A stretch of 27,226 bases of DNA from a virus (IMGVR_UViG_3300007516_000109:1-27226); one strand, 5' to 3'; shown: positions 1-7,316, numbered from the stretch's first letter. The notes: generated from the letters alone by a model not told the origin. Program-made: numbers and translations.

Positions 1-25
1 CGAGATCTATCATAAGGTCTGCCAT
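1..25 (-). CDS. Start of an unidentified gene, cut by the left window edge
   Basis: An ATG whose complement lies at 23-25 opens a frame reading MADLMIDL before the window ends. It follows the stop of the small basic protein gene by about 32 nt, on the same strand, where the next gene of the neck/tail unit is expected. No clear Shine-Dalgarno sequence is visible. Eight residues are too few to assign a family. Confidence 0.35.
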
Positions 26-57
26 ACGTATAGTATAACAGCTTTAATAGTGTTTGT

Positions 58-336
58 CTAGCGTTTTTTATTCAAACGGCTGACCAATCGACTTGCTGGA
101 TTGATCTTTTTTGTTTTTTTAGCTCTACGTGCTTGTATGATTTTTGTTTTGGCTCGAGTTTTTTTCATACGTTCTTTTGCAGCTATGTCCGGAGCATCGC
201 CACATTTGGATGCTGTAGGCACTACACGGCCTTTGCGTGGACCGCTGGTGCAACGCCATTTCATAACAGGCGTACCACTGCCTTTTTTACGTGCCCAGAC
301 CAGTGTGTGTTCGGTTATAAATTCGCTTGCTCTCAT
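58..336 (-). CDS. Small basic protein of unknown function, coupled to the gp13-like gene
   Basis: This is a 92-residue, strongly Lys/Arg-rich protein. It begins MRASEFITE and has a poly-basic C-terminal half (KKTRAKTKIIQARRAKKTKK). The start at 336 is preferred over an in-frame ATG at 351 because it shares one base with the stop of the upstream gene (TAATG), the usual sign of translational coupling. The central stretch RCTSGPRKGRVVPTASKCG has two Cys and may bind nucleic acid or metal, but I recognise no named family. Its position directly behind a neck-protein gene suggests a late, possibly virion or DNA-associated role. That is inference from context only. Confidence 0.7.
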   Translation of the reverse strand: MRASEFITEHTLVWARKKGSGTPVMKWRCTSGPRKGRVVPTASKCGDAPDIAAKERMKKTRAKTKIIQARRAKKTKKINPASRLVSRLNKKR

Positions 337-1106
337 TATCCAATTACCCAATACAACGGCTCTGACCCATCAACATAGTTCTTGAGATCCTGCACCAAGA
401 TATCCATTTGTGTTTGTGCTTCGGATTTCATTGCAGAACCGTTTAGCGTAGAACCTCCTTGTGGACCAGCAATTGACGCAAACTTTTCACGAGCTTCTCC
501 GATGATCATTTTACAGTTAGCAACCATAAAATCACGCACCCATTGTGATATTTGAAAATCGCGCAACAAATTAAATTCTGGCTTTAGGTTATATGTCCAT
601 AGCAATACATTTTCGCCGGAGCCATTTGGATCACGTATCAATTGTAGTTTTTTAGTAACCGGATTCCATGTAAAGTTCATGTAGCCACCAAACATTCTTG
701 CGGCTAGTTCAACGTATTGACTGTAGAAATCATATGTAGCAAGTCCACCTGATACGTTGAAGTTCATCAGGTAAACACTCATCTGCGCCTGAGCAAATGG
801 ATCAAAGTTTGATGCAAACGGCCCTTGGGAATTTCCAAATGTTCTACGGAAGATTTGCTTGACTTGAATAACTTCCTGTGGCAGATCATAAAGAGCAACA
901 CCGTCTACCAGTTCCAAAAAGCTATAGCTTTCTTCGTAAGCGTTTTGGGCACGTTGGCGATAAACGCCTAGTGTACGTTGATAAGCAGCTTCGTAATGTT
1001 CAGCATCTAGTTCAAGATCAATGATCTGAGCACCCAGTTGTAGGCGCACATACTCAATTAGATCTTGTTTTAATGTATTAAGACTTGTTTCAACTTCAAT
1101 AGCCAT
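336..1106 (-). CDS. 13: Neck (head-completion) protein, gp13-like
   Basis: A 256-residue protein that I match to the T4-like neck/head-completion family by memory of aquatic T4-like phages. It has an N-terminal helical segment (LKQDLIEYVRLQLG), a central motif EVIQVKQIFRR, then ARMFGGYMNFTWNPVTKKL at about residues 140-170, and a conserved C-terminal end (GEAREKFASIAGPQGG, LKNYVDGSEPLYWVIG). In T4, gp13 and gp14 close the portal after DNA packaging so the tail can dock. A TAAATA box overlaps the stop of the upstream gene and a GGAG Shine-Dalgarno lies 7 nt before the ATG. gp14- and gp15-like genes lie nearby but on the opposite strand. Whether this is the strict gp13 orthologue or another neck component is uncertain. 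Confidence 0.65.
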   Translation of the reverse strand: MAIEVETSLNTLKQDLIEYVRLQLGAQIIDLELDAEHYEAAYQRTLGVYRQRAQNAYEESYSFLELVDGVALYDLPQEVIQVKQIFRRTFGNSQGPFASNFDPFAQAQMSVYLMNFNVSGGLATYDFYSQYVELAARMFGGYMNFTWNPVTKKLQLIRDPNGSGENVLLWTYNLKPEFNLLRDFQISQWVRDFMVANCKMIIGEAREKFASIAGPQGGSTLNGSAMKSEAQTQMDILVQDLKNYVDGSEPLYWVIG

Positions 1107-1107
1107 G

Positions 1108-1124
1108 TAGGAACTCCGTTCCTA
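1108..1124 (-). other. Perfect 7-bp hairpin covering the ribosome-binding site of the gp13-like gene
   Basis: TAGGAAC and GTTCCTA are perfect inverted repeats separated by 3 nt, directly before the ATG at 1106. The loop and arm contain the GGAG Shine-Dalgarno. If transcription starts 6 nt after the TAAATA box, only a shortened 4-bp stem remains in the mRNA. Confidence 0.55.
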
Positions 1125-1126
1125 CT

Positions 1127-1132
1127 TATTTA
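1127..1132 (-). promoter_or_regulatory. Late-promoter-like TAAATA box for the gp13-like gene
   Basis: The sequence reads GTAAATAAG on the minus strand, about 20 nt before the ATG at 1106. It contains the TAA stop of the upstream 381-residue gene. It resembles the 3' part of the T4 late consensus TATAAATA. The evidence is position and recurrence of the box across the window. Confidence 0.5.
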
Positions 1133-2275
1133 CCACGATTTCAGTATGATCAAGTTCTCTGTGCCGCGACCGTTGAACACAGTTTCTGTTGTGGTTAGGT
1201 CTTTGTAGATTTTCCTGGCAGCAGGCTTGCCTGCTGCGCTCATTGCTTTTATAACTTCAGCAGGTTTGCGCACAGTTCGTTGCTGACTTTCCACTGTTGA
1301 GAACCCAATGATACTGTTGCTTTTTACAGTAAACGACCCCACATGTGTGTCCGCTACCACATGGATAAGTTTACGCTTTTTACTATCGTACAACCAGGCT
1401 TCGCTCTTGTCCACCAAACTGGAAGCAGGCAAACTTTTGATTTTAAGATCCGCAAACTCAGTTTGATACTTGAACTTTGCTGCACGTTTTTCAGGACTGG
1501 CAACTTTTGTCTGGCGTGGCTTGCGTTCAACTTTCTTGATTTGAACGTATGCACCGCAGTCGTTGATCACTGTTTCACAAAACTTAACTATGTTGCGCAA
1601 TTGAATTTTAGTAAACTGACTGTATGCTTCGTTTAGATCTTTGTCCTTTCCGGCAAGCGCTTCTTCAAACTCTGGAAGTTTTTCTTGCCAAATATTAGCA
1701 ATGTCCTTGATCATTTGCGGTGCCACGTTCATGCCACGGATAGTAGAAATAGGTTTGTAGCTTGCACTCATCTTGGCGCCGTCGGCAATGAACTCGTCAA
1801 ACATACCGTCAAGTTCGCCGGCACATTCGCTTACTTTTACACGCAAGCGATCTTGAATAGTGATCTTGACAACAGCCGCTGCATTTGGATCTACTGCTGC
1901 TGCTGCTTCTTGTTGTTTTGAGTCAAGTGTTTCATTGAGCATTGTGTCAAGTTTTTCTTGCTCATGCTCGGTAAGTTGCAGTCCTACCATACTCATGCGG
2001 CACAACCAAGCAGTGGTTGTGCGCAAAGTACTATCACTTACTCCGCGAAAGCGTTTGACGTCTGCCTTACGACCGTGGTGTTCTAAATATGCAACAACCA
2101 TATCACGGGCATCTTTTTTACTGTAAAAGTAATTGTACCAATTGAATGCAGCTGATATCACCCCAACTCGGCGTTGAGGGATGGGCTGGGTTGTCCATGT
2201 GGGTTCGTCGCCTAGAACTTTGGTGTCAGGGCTACGTGGGTTCAGTGCTTTGATACGGGCGGGTGTTGCATTCAT
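1130..2275 (-). CDS. Unknown 381-residue protein, probably early-expressed
   Basis: The start at 2275 (MNATPARIKALN) is chosen over an upstream in-frame ATG at 2341 because GGAGA lies 5 nt before it and the sigma70-type promoter at 2306-2334 lies between the two candidates. The protein has no signal peptide or membrane segment. It is largely helical and charged, with an Ala/Gln-rich stretch around residues 125-140 (DSKQQEAAAAVDPNAAA) and basic segments around 250-275. Its C-terminal part (KLIHVVADTHVGSFTVKSNS) looks like beta strands. I recognise no family. Because it has a host-type promoter and interrupts an otherwise late, structural block, a role during infection (host takeover or regulation) is more likely than a virion role, but nothing in the sequence proves this. 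Confidence 0.75.
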   Translation of the reverse strand: MNATPARIKALNPRSPDTKVLGDEPTWTTQPIPQRRVGVISAAFNWYNYFYSKKDARDMVVAYLEHHGRKADVKRFRGVSDSTLRTTTAWLCRMSMVGLQLTEHEQEKLDTMLNETLDSKQQEAAAAVDPNAAAVVKITIQDRLRVKVSECAGELDGMFDEFIADGAKMSASYKPISTIRGMNVAPQMIKDIANIWQEKLPEFEEALAGKDKDLNEAYSQFTKIQLRNIVKFCETVINDCGAYVQIKKVERKPRQTKVASPEKRAAKFKYQTEFADLKIKSLPASSLVDKSEAWLYDSKKRKLIHVVADTHVGSFTVKSNSIIGFSTVESQQRTVRKPAEVIKAMSAAGKPAARKIYKDLTTTETVFNGRGTENLIILKSW

Positions 2276-2280
2276 ATGGT

Positions 2281-2285
2281 TCTCC
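2281..2285 (-). promoter_or_regulatory. Shine-Dalgarno GGAGA deciding the start at 2275
   Basis: GGAGA, a 5-nt spacer (ACCAT), then ATG. It supports the downstream start of the unknown early-type gene. Confidence 0.75.
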
Positions 2286-2305
2286 AAACTGCTAATTATG
2301 CTGTT

Positions 2306-2334
2306 ATTATAGCACAAGCTGTTTTTCAGGTCAA
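2306..2334 (-). promoter_or_regulatory. Sigma70-type promoter with extended -10
   Basis: On the minus strand, TTGACC (2334-2329) is followed by a 17-nt spacer and TATAAT (2311-2306). TGC directly precedes the -10, giving an extended -10 (TGCTATAAT). This is a near-perfect host housekeeping promoter, 30 nt before the start codon at 2275. It is the only such promoter I noticed among late-type elements. Confidence 0.8.
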
Positions 2335-2351
2335 GTGCCAAAAAGAATAGC

Positions 2352-2357
2352 TAAATA
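2352..2357 (+). promoter_or_regulatory. Late-promoter-like box (CTAAATA) for the gp14-like gene
   Basis: CTAAATA ends 7 nt before the ATG at 2365 (AATAGACTATG). With T4 spacing the transcript would begin about 2 nt before the ATG. No Shine-Dalgarno is visible. Confidence 0.5.
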
Positions 2358-2364
2358 ATAGACT

Positions 2365-3690
2365 ATGCCCCGTTTAAGTTTATATAGACCAAATAAAACC
2401 TCCGATTATAAATTTTTGGATAGAACTATATCCGAAATGTACACCATAGGCGGGCTTGACATATATATCCACAAATACATTGGACCATCCACAGGTGATC
2501 CCGGCAATGCAGATGCTACATTGCCTGTTTATGATACTGCAAATCCTCTTTTTATTGAAGATTTATTATTGTTAGAAAATAGGGATCGCCAATACGATCC
2601 AGATGTATATGTTCAACGCGGCGTTTATCGTGTATCGGATATTGATTTTGATCTGACACAATTTGGATTATTTCTAAACAATGATACATTGTTTATTACA
2701 TTCCATTATAATGATATGATGGACACAATTGGCCGTAAACTTATGAGCGGAGATGTAATTGAAGTTCCTAACTTGAAAGATTATCATCCACTGGATACCA
2801 GCATTGTAAAAGCATTGCCCAAATGGTATGTGGTTCAAGATGCATCATTTGCAGCAGAAGGCTTTAGTCAAACTTGGCTGCCGCACTTGTGGCGCGTCAA
2901 AGTTACCCCAATGGTCAATGCCCAAGAATACAACAGTATTACTAAACAAGCATTTGAACCAGACAATATCTGGGATCCGGGTAATTTATATCCTGCTGGT
3001 ACTGTTGTCAACAACGGCGATACATTTTACACTGCCAGTAGAGAAGTTCCGCCTGGAACACCTGTCACTGATGCAACTTACTGGACAGTAAAAACTCCAG
3101 ATACAATTGCTGGCAAAACTTCTACACGCACAAAAGATTTACAAATAAACGATGCTATACTAACACAAGCAGCAGTAGAGGTTCCATTGACAGGGTACGA
3201 TACTGTTAAGTTTTATATTCTTCCTAGCGCAGAAGACGGACAACCTGCTCAAGAAGGACTCACTGCCGATGATTCATCGCCGACGGTGGATGGTACACAA
3301 GGCGGCCAAGGTATCACACCACGCGCTGACGGTTACACAGTTGGTTATTTAACAGGAGACGGTGTTGCTCCCAACGGCTTGCCAATTACAGCCGGTGTTG
3401 GATTTCCGTCTAATCCAGCTGCCGGTGACTATGCATTGCGCTTGGATTACTTTCCAAATCGTTTGTTCCGATTCAATGGCGGATCATGGATCAAAATTGA
3501 AGACAGTGTGCGTACTGCACCTGTATTTGAACCAGCAACCGGTTACAACGAAACCACATACAAAAATTCTTCACTAAGAGCAGGCTTTGTCAACAATAGA
3601 GAAACTGTGCAAACCACTGATCGTGGTGCTATTCCAAGTCGTCAAAGTTTAAGTGACATACTCAAACCAGACGCAGACAACGGCGGTTAA
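2365..3690 (+). CDS. 14: Neck protein, gp14-like, with an inserted carbohydrate-binding-like module
   Basis: A 441-residue protein. The core at about residues 85-190 (GLFLNNDTLFITFHYNDM, GRKLMSGDVIEVPNLKDYHP, EGFSQTWLPHLWRVKVTP) and the end (RAGFVNNRETVQ, SRQSLSDILKPDADN) match the gp14-like neck family of aquatic T4-like phages as I know it. It is longer than T4 gp14 (about 256 residues). In T4, gp14 works with gp13 to close the head and join the tail. Residues 201-242 look like an inserted CBM5/12-type module (IWDPGNLYPAGTVVNNGDTF, ending ATYW). The gene is the first of a plus-strand unit with the tail terminator and a Nudix gene. It has a late box but no clear Shine-Dalgarno. Confidence 0.7.
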   Translation: MPRLSLYRPNKTSDYKFLDRTISEMYTIGGLDIYIHKYIGPSTGDPGNADATLPVYDTANPLFIEDLLLLENRDRQYDPDVYVQRGVYRVSDIDFDLTQFGLFLNNDTLFITFHYNDMMDTIGRKLMSGDVIEVPNLKDYHPLDTSIVKALPKWYVVQDASFAAEGFSQTWLPHLWRVKVTPMVNAQEYNSITKQAFEPDNIWDPGNLYPAGTVVNNGDTFYTASREVPPGTPVTDATYWTVKTPDTIAGKTSTRTKDLQINDAILTQAAVEVPLTGYDTVKFYILPSAEDGQPAQEGLTADDSSPTVDGTQGGQGITPRADGYTVGYLTGDGVAPNGLPITAGVGFPSNPAAGDYALRLDYFPNRLFRFNGGSWIKIEDSVRTAPVFEPATGYNETTYKNSSLRAGFVNNRETVQTTDRGAIPSRQSLSDILKPDADNGG

Positions 3691-3696
3691 TAAACA

Positions 3697-5109
3697 ATGG
3701 CAACTGTACCTTCAACTTCTAACCCAATGTTCTTTTATGATGAACAAATACGTCGTTTCCTTTTACAATTCACACGTATTTTTTCAAACTTTCAAGTAGA
3801 ATACGGACGTAACGAAGCAGGAACTGCACACACATTGGTTCGTGTTCCAATTCGTTACGGTGATTCAAGCCGTCAAGTACAAACTATTATACAAAATAAT
3901 TCAGCAAACTTCATGACATCTGTTCCGATAATGTCGTTTTACATTTCAGGATTTGATTACGATCGTCCGCGGATGCAAGAACCATATTTTGTAAGCAAGA
4001 CTTCGGTACGCCAACGCACATACGACGAGAATACCCAGACATACGAAACCACACAAGGCAATGCATTTACACTTGAACGATTGATGCCTGTGCCGTACAA
4101 GTTGACATTGAAACTGGATGTATGGACGTCCAATACAAATCAAAAGTTTCAATTGTTAGAACAAATAGCAGTGTTGTTTAACCCTGCATTGGAAATACAA
4201 AGCACAGACAATTACATTGACTGGACCAGTTTGAGTATTGTTCAGTTGGAATCTTCGCAATGGACTTCTAGATCAGTGCCTGTTGGCACAGACGACAACA
4301 TTGATGTAGCAACATTGACATTCACGTTGCCAATTTGGATCACAAGTCCGGCCAAGGTCAAGAAGTTAGGTGTAGTTGAACGTATTATTGCCAACATACA
4401 CGACGCCAATGGCGATGCATCCAACGCTGTGCTAGATAATGATTTGTTGATGGGCACACGGATTGTGATCACTCCGTGGGATTACCAAACATTGTTGATT
4501 GGTAATAAATTGCAAGCACTGCGTCCTAGTGCTGTGGTTGATCAACCAAATTCAAGTTTGGCACCTGCCGACTCTCCGGCCAGCAACTTGTTATGGACAG
4601 GCTTGGTGGGTGCGTATGGCGTGTTACGTCCTGGCATTAGTCAAATATTCTTAGAACAAGAAGACGGCACTGAAGTTGCTGGTACTGTTGCATATGATCC
4701 AAGCGATGATCGCTTTATGTTGTTTACAATTGACGAAGATTCAAAGCCACAAAATACATTATCACCAGTGAGGTCTGTCATTGACCCATTGCGCAGTGGC
4801 CCGGGCAATGGGTTACCAGCTGCGGCTGTTGGACAACGTTACTTGTTGACCGAAGCCACAGGCAGCAACACAGGCAATGCGGCTGACTGGGAAGGTACAG
4901 TGGGACAACCCTTGGTTGCCAAAGCCAATGACATTATTGAATACATTGACAGTCGCTGGCAAGTGTTGTTTGACAATACATCAAGCCCAGATAATTTACA
5001 GTATGTAACAAACATCACCACTGCATTACAATACAAGTGGACAGGCACAACTTGGGTCAAGAGTTACCAAGGATTATATCCTGGTGGGCAATGGAGAATA
5101 GTACTTTGA
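3697..5109 (+). CDS. 15: Tail sheath stabilizer/terminator, gp15-like
   Basis: A 470-residue protein. Its N-terminal half resembles T4 gp15: FFYDEQIRRFLLQFTRIFSN at 12-31, LVRVPIRYG at 47-55, IMSFYISGFDYDRP at 78-91, and PVPYKLTLKLDVWTSNTNQK at 131-150 followed by FQLLEQIAVLFNP at 151-163. gp15 caps the finished tail tube and sheath and makes the interface to the neck. T4 gp15 has 272 residues. The extra 200 or so C-terminal residues (from about 266) include GQRYLLTEATGSNTGNAADW and IIEYIDSRWQVLFD, which look like a surface-exposed beta-rich add-on. The gene starts 6 nt after the gp14-like stop, with a weak GGCGG upstream. Its end overlaps the Nudix start by 19 nt. Confidence 0.8.
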   Translation: MATVPSTSNPMFFYDEQIRRFLLQFTRIFSNFQVEYGRNEAGTAHTLVRVPIRYGDSSRQVQTIIQNNSANFMTSVPIMSFYISGFDYDRPRMQEPYFVSKTSVRQRTYDENTQTYETTQGNAFTLERLMPVPYKLTLKLDVWTSNTNQKFQLLEQIAVLFNPALEIQSTDNYIDWTSLSIVQLESSQWTSRSVPVGTDDNIDVATLTFTLPIWITSPAKVKKLGVVERIIANIHDANGDASNAVLDNDLLMGTRIVITPWDYQTLLIGNKLQALRPSAVVDQPNSSLAPADSPASNLLWTGLVGAYGVLRPGISQIFLEQEDGTEVAGTVAYDPSDDRFMLFTIDEDSKPQNTLSPVRSVIDPLRSGPGNGLPAAAVGQRYLLTEATGSNTGNAADWEGTVGQPLVAKANDIIEYIDSRWQVLFDNTSSPDNLQYVTNITTALQYKWTGTTWVKSYQGLYPGGQWRIVL

Positions 5110-5522
5110 ACGCAGTTGGTGTTTGGTTTTTTAGCGTCAGCACACAGCGGTATCTTTATTTGTTGCGCAACGATACAAGACATCCAGACTCCTGGGGGCT
5201 ACCCGGAGGTAAAGTAGAAGCAGACGAAACACTGATGGCAGCAATGGTTAGAGAGTGCGAAGAAGAATTGGGTTCAATGCCTTACTATTTAAAGTTGGTA
5301 CCAATAGAAAAGTTTACCAGTGCAGATGGCGGATTTTTTTATCACACATTCTTTTGTAGTGTTGCTAACGAGTTTGCTCCAGTATTGAACGAAGAGCACA
5401 TTGGGTGGGCGTGGATTGCCAGTGGCACTTGGCCTAGGCCCATGCACCCTGGGTTATGGTCAACTGTGAATTTTGATGCTGTTCGTGGTAAAATGTCCAC
5501 TATCGAAAACAGTATTACCTGA
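5091..5522 (+). CDS. Nudix hydrolase
   Basis: A 143-residue protein with a perfect Nudix box (Gx5Ex7REUxEExGU) at residues 40-62: G40, E46, R54-E55, E58-E59 and G61, with C56 and S62 at the hydrophobic positions. Proteins with this box hydrolyse nucleoside diphosphates linked to another group, using a metal held by the Glu residues. The real substrate cannot be read from the box. The start at 5091 (MENSTLNAVGVWFF) is preferred because GGTGGG lies just upstream and the earlier ATG at 5037 lies deep inside the gp15-like gene. T4 carries a Nudix gene (nudE), but outside its tail genes. Here it is translationally tied to the tail terminator. Its end overlaps the convergent next gene by 8 nt. Confidence 0.92.
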   Translation: MENSTLNAVGVWFFSVSTQRYLYLLRNDTRHPDSWGLPGGKVEADETLMAAMVRECEEELGSMPYYLKLVPIEKFTSADGGFFYHTFFCSVANEFAPVLNEEHIGWAWIASGTWPRPMHPGLWSTVNFDAVRGKMSTIENSIT

Positions 5523-6183
5523 CATCGCAGTATGTGACAAAACTGCGGTAGTCTATACAATCAACATTGGCGTTTTTGCGCCATGCTATTGGCATAGAAG
5601 TTTCTTCGCCAACCAACGTAAATTTAACAGATTGAAACACACCGATAACTGTGTTCACATGTGACATCCATTCGCTGGTTGTGCCATTTGTTAAATTGTT
5701 GTATCCTATCATAAAGATTTCTTTATGTCCGTCAAACGCTGCCAACCAAAGCATAAGTGCTTCCATTGCCATAAGTGTATTGTACGGAATCAAATAAAAC
5801 TCTCCTGGATTTACCAAACAGTTTCTGGTAGTGGTGTACACAATATTGTCAGTTGAGTATTTGCGATCTAATATATCCTGTAGTATTGGTCTATTGATTT
5901 CAACAGCAAAATCCAAACGCATTTCTTTGGTGATAGACCCAGTGCCATATGTTTGTAATTTTTTAGAGCTTAGTAGTCCGCCTTTATGGCGTTGCAGTCG
6001 TGTGTAGTCAAAACGTTCTTTGTCAATGTTGCCAACAATACAAGCAGCGCGGCCACTGACGTGTTGGTTGTTGATTGGGTTTTCTACCCATTCTCTATTT
6101 TGACTTTTTTTGCCTGCAGACCATTTGCTTTCGGTGATTACAAATTCACCTTCATAATCACTACGGTATTGTTCTCTGATCAT
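5515..6183 (-). CDS. Rossmann-like enzyme of the fibre cassette, glycosyltransferase-like (family uncertain)
   Basis: A 222-residue protein with a likely nucleotide-binding start (AACIVGN at about 47-53), an acidic strand (LDFAVEIN), and a second core strand with motif IFMIGYNNLTN near residue 160. The layout, VGN early and I-x-M-I-G-Y-N late, matches the gene at 16968-17555, so the two are probably distant relatives. Such proteins in aquatic phages resemble sugar-phosphate/DUF115-type or sialyltransferase-like enzymes, but no catalytic motif can be named here. It starts in a 4-nt ATGA overlap with the upstream fibre gene, so it is co-translated with it. That supports a role in making or modifying the fibre. 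The protein has no signal peptide or membrane segment. Confidence 0.6.
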   Translation of the reverse strand: MIREQYRSDYEGEFVITESKWSAGKKSQNREWVENPINNQHVSGRAACIVGNIDKERFDYTRLQRHKGGLLSSKKLQTYGTGSITKEMRLDFAVEINRPILQDILDRKYSTDNIVYTTTRNCLVNPGEFYLIPYNTLMAMEALMLWLAAFDGHKEIFMIGYNNLTNGTTSEWMSHVNTVIGVFQSVKFTLVGEETSMPIAWRKNANVDCIDYRSFVTYCDVR

Positions 6184-7256
6184 AATCTTCCCACCGCCAC
6201 TTCGATAGTTTTTACATCAACAGAATCAATCAATTCCAATGCTTTGCCCACTACACAACCAGGTTGAAATATTAAATTATCAATAGCCATAGCTGTTCCG
6301 GGTATTGTTCCAGCAACTAGCACAGTTCCTTTTTTCACAGGACCTTGTACCACACACGGAACACGCCCTGTTAATGCAACAGCAACAACATGTTCACCTA
6401 CTAAATGAGAGTTCATTAAGTAAGCAGGGTCAGTGCTGACAATACCAGCAACCGCGGTGCTATGACTTGTGGAAGAAATAGTAACTTCTGCGCTGCCGCC
6501 AAATTCAACAACTGTGCCTGCGTTGTAAGAATAGTCTGCAAGGTAATTTTCTGCCAAGTCAGCGTATTGAGCCGATGTTGCAACACCAACAAATGACGAA
6601 CCTGTAACTGTACCAGTGGCACTGATTGTTGCAGTTGTCTTGATATCAGTGCTGACCGTACCACTGGTCAAGTATGCAGCAACATCTGAGTCAGCATACC
6701 CTGCTGGCAAGCCAGTCAACTGACTACCATCGCCTAATATATATGTCCCAGCAACGTTGCCTGTAACTGAAAGAACATTTGTTATTTTATCAAACACAAA
6801 GTTGCCAAATCCACTTAATGTGCCAGCATCATTTATTTGTACTTGTGTATTGGCACCGCCCACGCTGCTTAAAATATTGATTACAAAAGTTAAACTGGTC
6901 ACTCCCAGTTCAATAGGGTCGTTGGTTGTTAGTTTCCACTGAGTGTCTTGGTAAACAGAGCCTTCGGTAACCATAATAATCATGCCGCCAGAAATCTCAT
7001 CATCTTCGTTGGCATCATTTGTACGAGCCCATGTTCCGTCTGACCCTACGCCAACTACTGTTACTACATAAATTCCGTTTTGGCTGCCGGTACTTTGACC
7101 AGTCACTAGAACACGATCGCCTGCGTTCAACGACACTCCGTCAACCACCAACGGAGCACCACTACTTAGTGTTACATCAGCAACAGTTATCACACGGGTT
7201 GCTTGTTTGTAATCTAAATCAAGAATTTGCGATGCACGAGGTTTGGTTAATCCCAT
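6180..7256 (-). CDS. Short tail fibre/adhesin protein
   Basis: A 358-residue protein built from two modules. Residues 13-130 form a fibre domain (VVDGVSLNAGDRVLVTGQ, NGIYVVT, WARTNDANEDDEISGG, TQWKLTTNDP). The same domain occurs in the middle of the giant fibre gene next door. After a short linker with QVQINDAG and a GDGSQLTGLPAGYADSDVAA motif, residues from about 205 form a C-terminal domain (SAQYADLAENYLADYSYNAG, AGIVSTDPAYLMNSH, TIEVAVGRL) shared with the giant fibre. It is most likely a virion adhesin or accessory fibre. It has its own GCTAAATA box and a weak purine-rich Shine-Dalgarno (TGGAAAA). Its stop overlaps the start of the following Rossmann-like gene. Confidence 0.8.
   Translation of the reverse strand: MGLTKPRASQILDLDYKQATRVITVADVTLSSGAPLVVDGVSLNAGDRVLVTGQSTGSQNGIYVVTVVGVGSDGTWARTNDANEDDEISGGMIIMVTEGSVYQDTQWKLTTNDPIELGVTSLTFVINILSSVGGANTQVQINDAGTLSGFGNFVFDKITNVLSVTGNVAGTYILGDGSQLTGLPAGYADSDVAAYLTSGTVSTDIKTTATISATGTVTGSSFVGVATSAQYADLAENYLADYSYNAGTVVEFGGSAEVTISSTSHSTAVAGIVSTDPAYLMNSHLVGEHVVAVALTGRVPCVVQGPVKKGTVLVAGTIPGTAMAIDNLIFQPGCVVGKALELIDSVDVKTIEVAVGRL
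6551..6761 (-). repeat. Direct repeat copy A (fibre C-terminal module)
   Basis: This 211-nt stretch aligns without gaps to 7713-7923. Long identical runs include CTGCCAAGTCAGCGTATTGA (plus strand) and GCACTGATTGTTGCAGTTGT. It encodes the QLTGLPAGY to AQYADLAE region. Confidence 0.75.
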
Positions 7257-7278
7257 TTGTTTTCCATTTTGTTATCTA

Positions 7279-7284
7279 TATTTA
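7279..7284 (-). promoter_or_regulatory. Late-promoter-like box (GCTAAATATA) for the short fibre gene
   Basis: GGCTAAATA lies 22 nt before the ATG at 7256 and directly after the U-tract of the upstream terminator. The flanking GGCTAAATA is the same as that before the gene at 17618-18412. Confidence 0.6.
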
Positions 7285-7286
7285 GC

Positions 7287-7316
7287 CAAAAGAATAGGAC
7301 CGTTGGGTCCTATTCT
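7287..7316 (-). terminator. Intrinsic terminator of the giant fibre gene
   Basis: A perfect 11-bp stem (7291-7301 with 7306-7316) carries a 4-nt loop and is followed on the minus strand by TTTT running into GGCTAAATA. The T tract is short, but the stem is strong and the position, 41 nt after the stop, is right. Confidence 0.75.

Noticed and set aside
3346-3351. TAAATA hexamers inside coding regions (also 5286-5291 and 12406-12411) considered as promoters
   Set aside because: They are not followed by a gene start on the proper strand and show that the hexamer occurs by chance in this sequence.
5524-5549. Hairpin with ATCGCAGT/ACTGCGGT arms near the convergent gene ends, considered as a bidirectional terminator
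   Set aside because: The loop is 10 nt, there is no T tract on either strand, and it lies inside the coding end of the minus-strand gene. Termination there cannot be supported.
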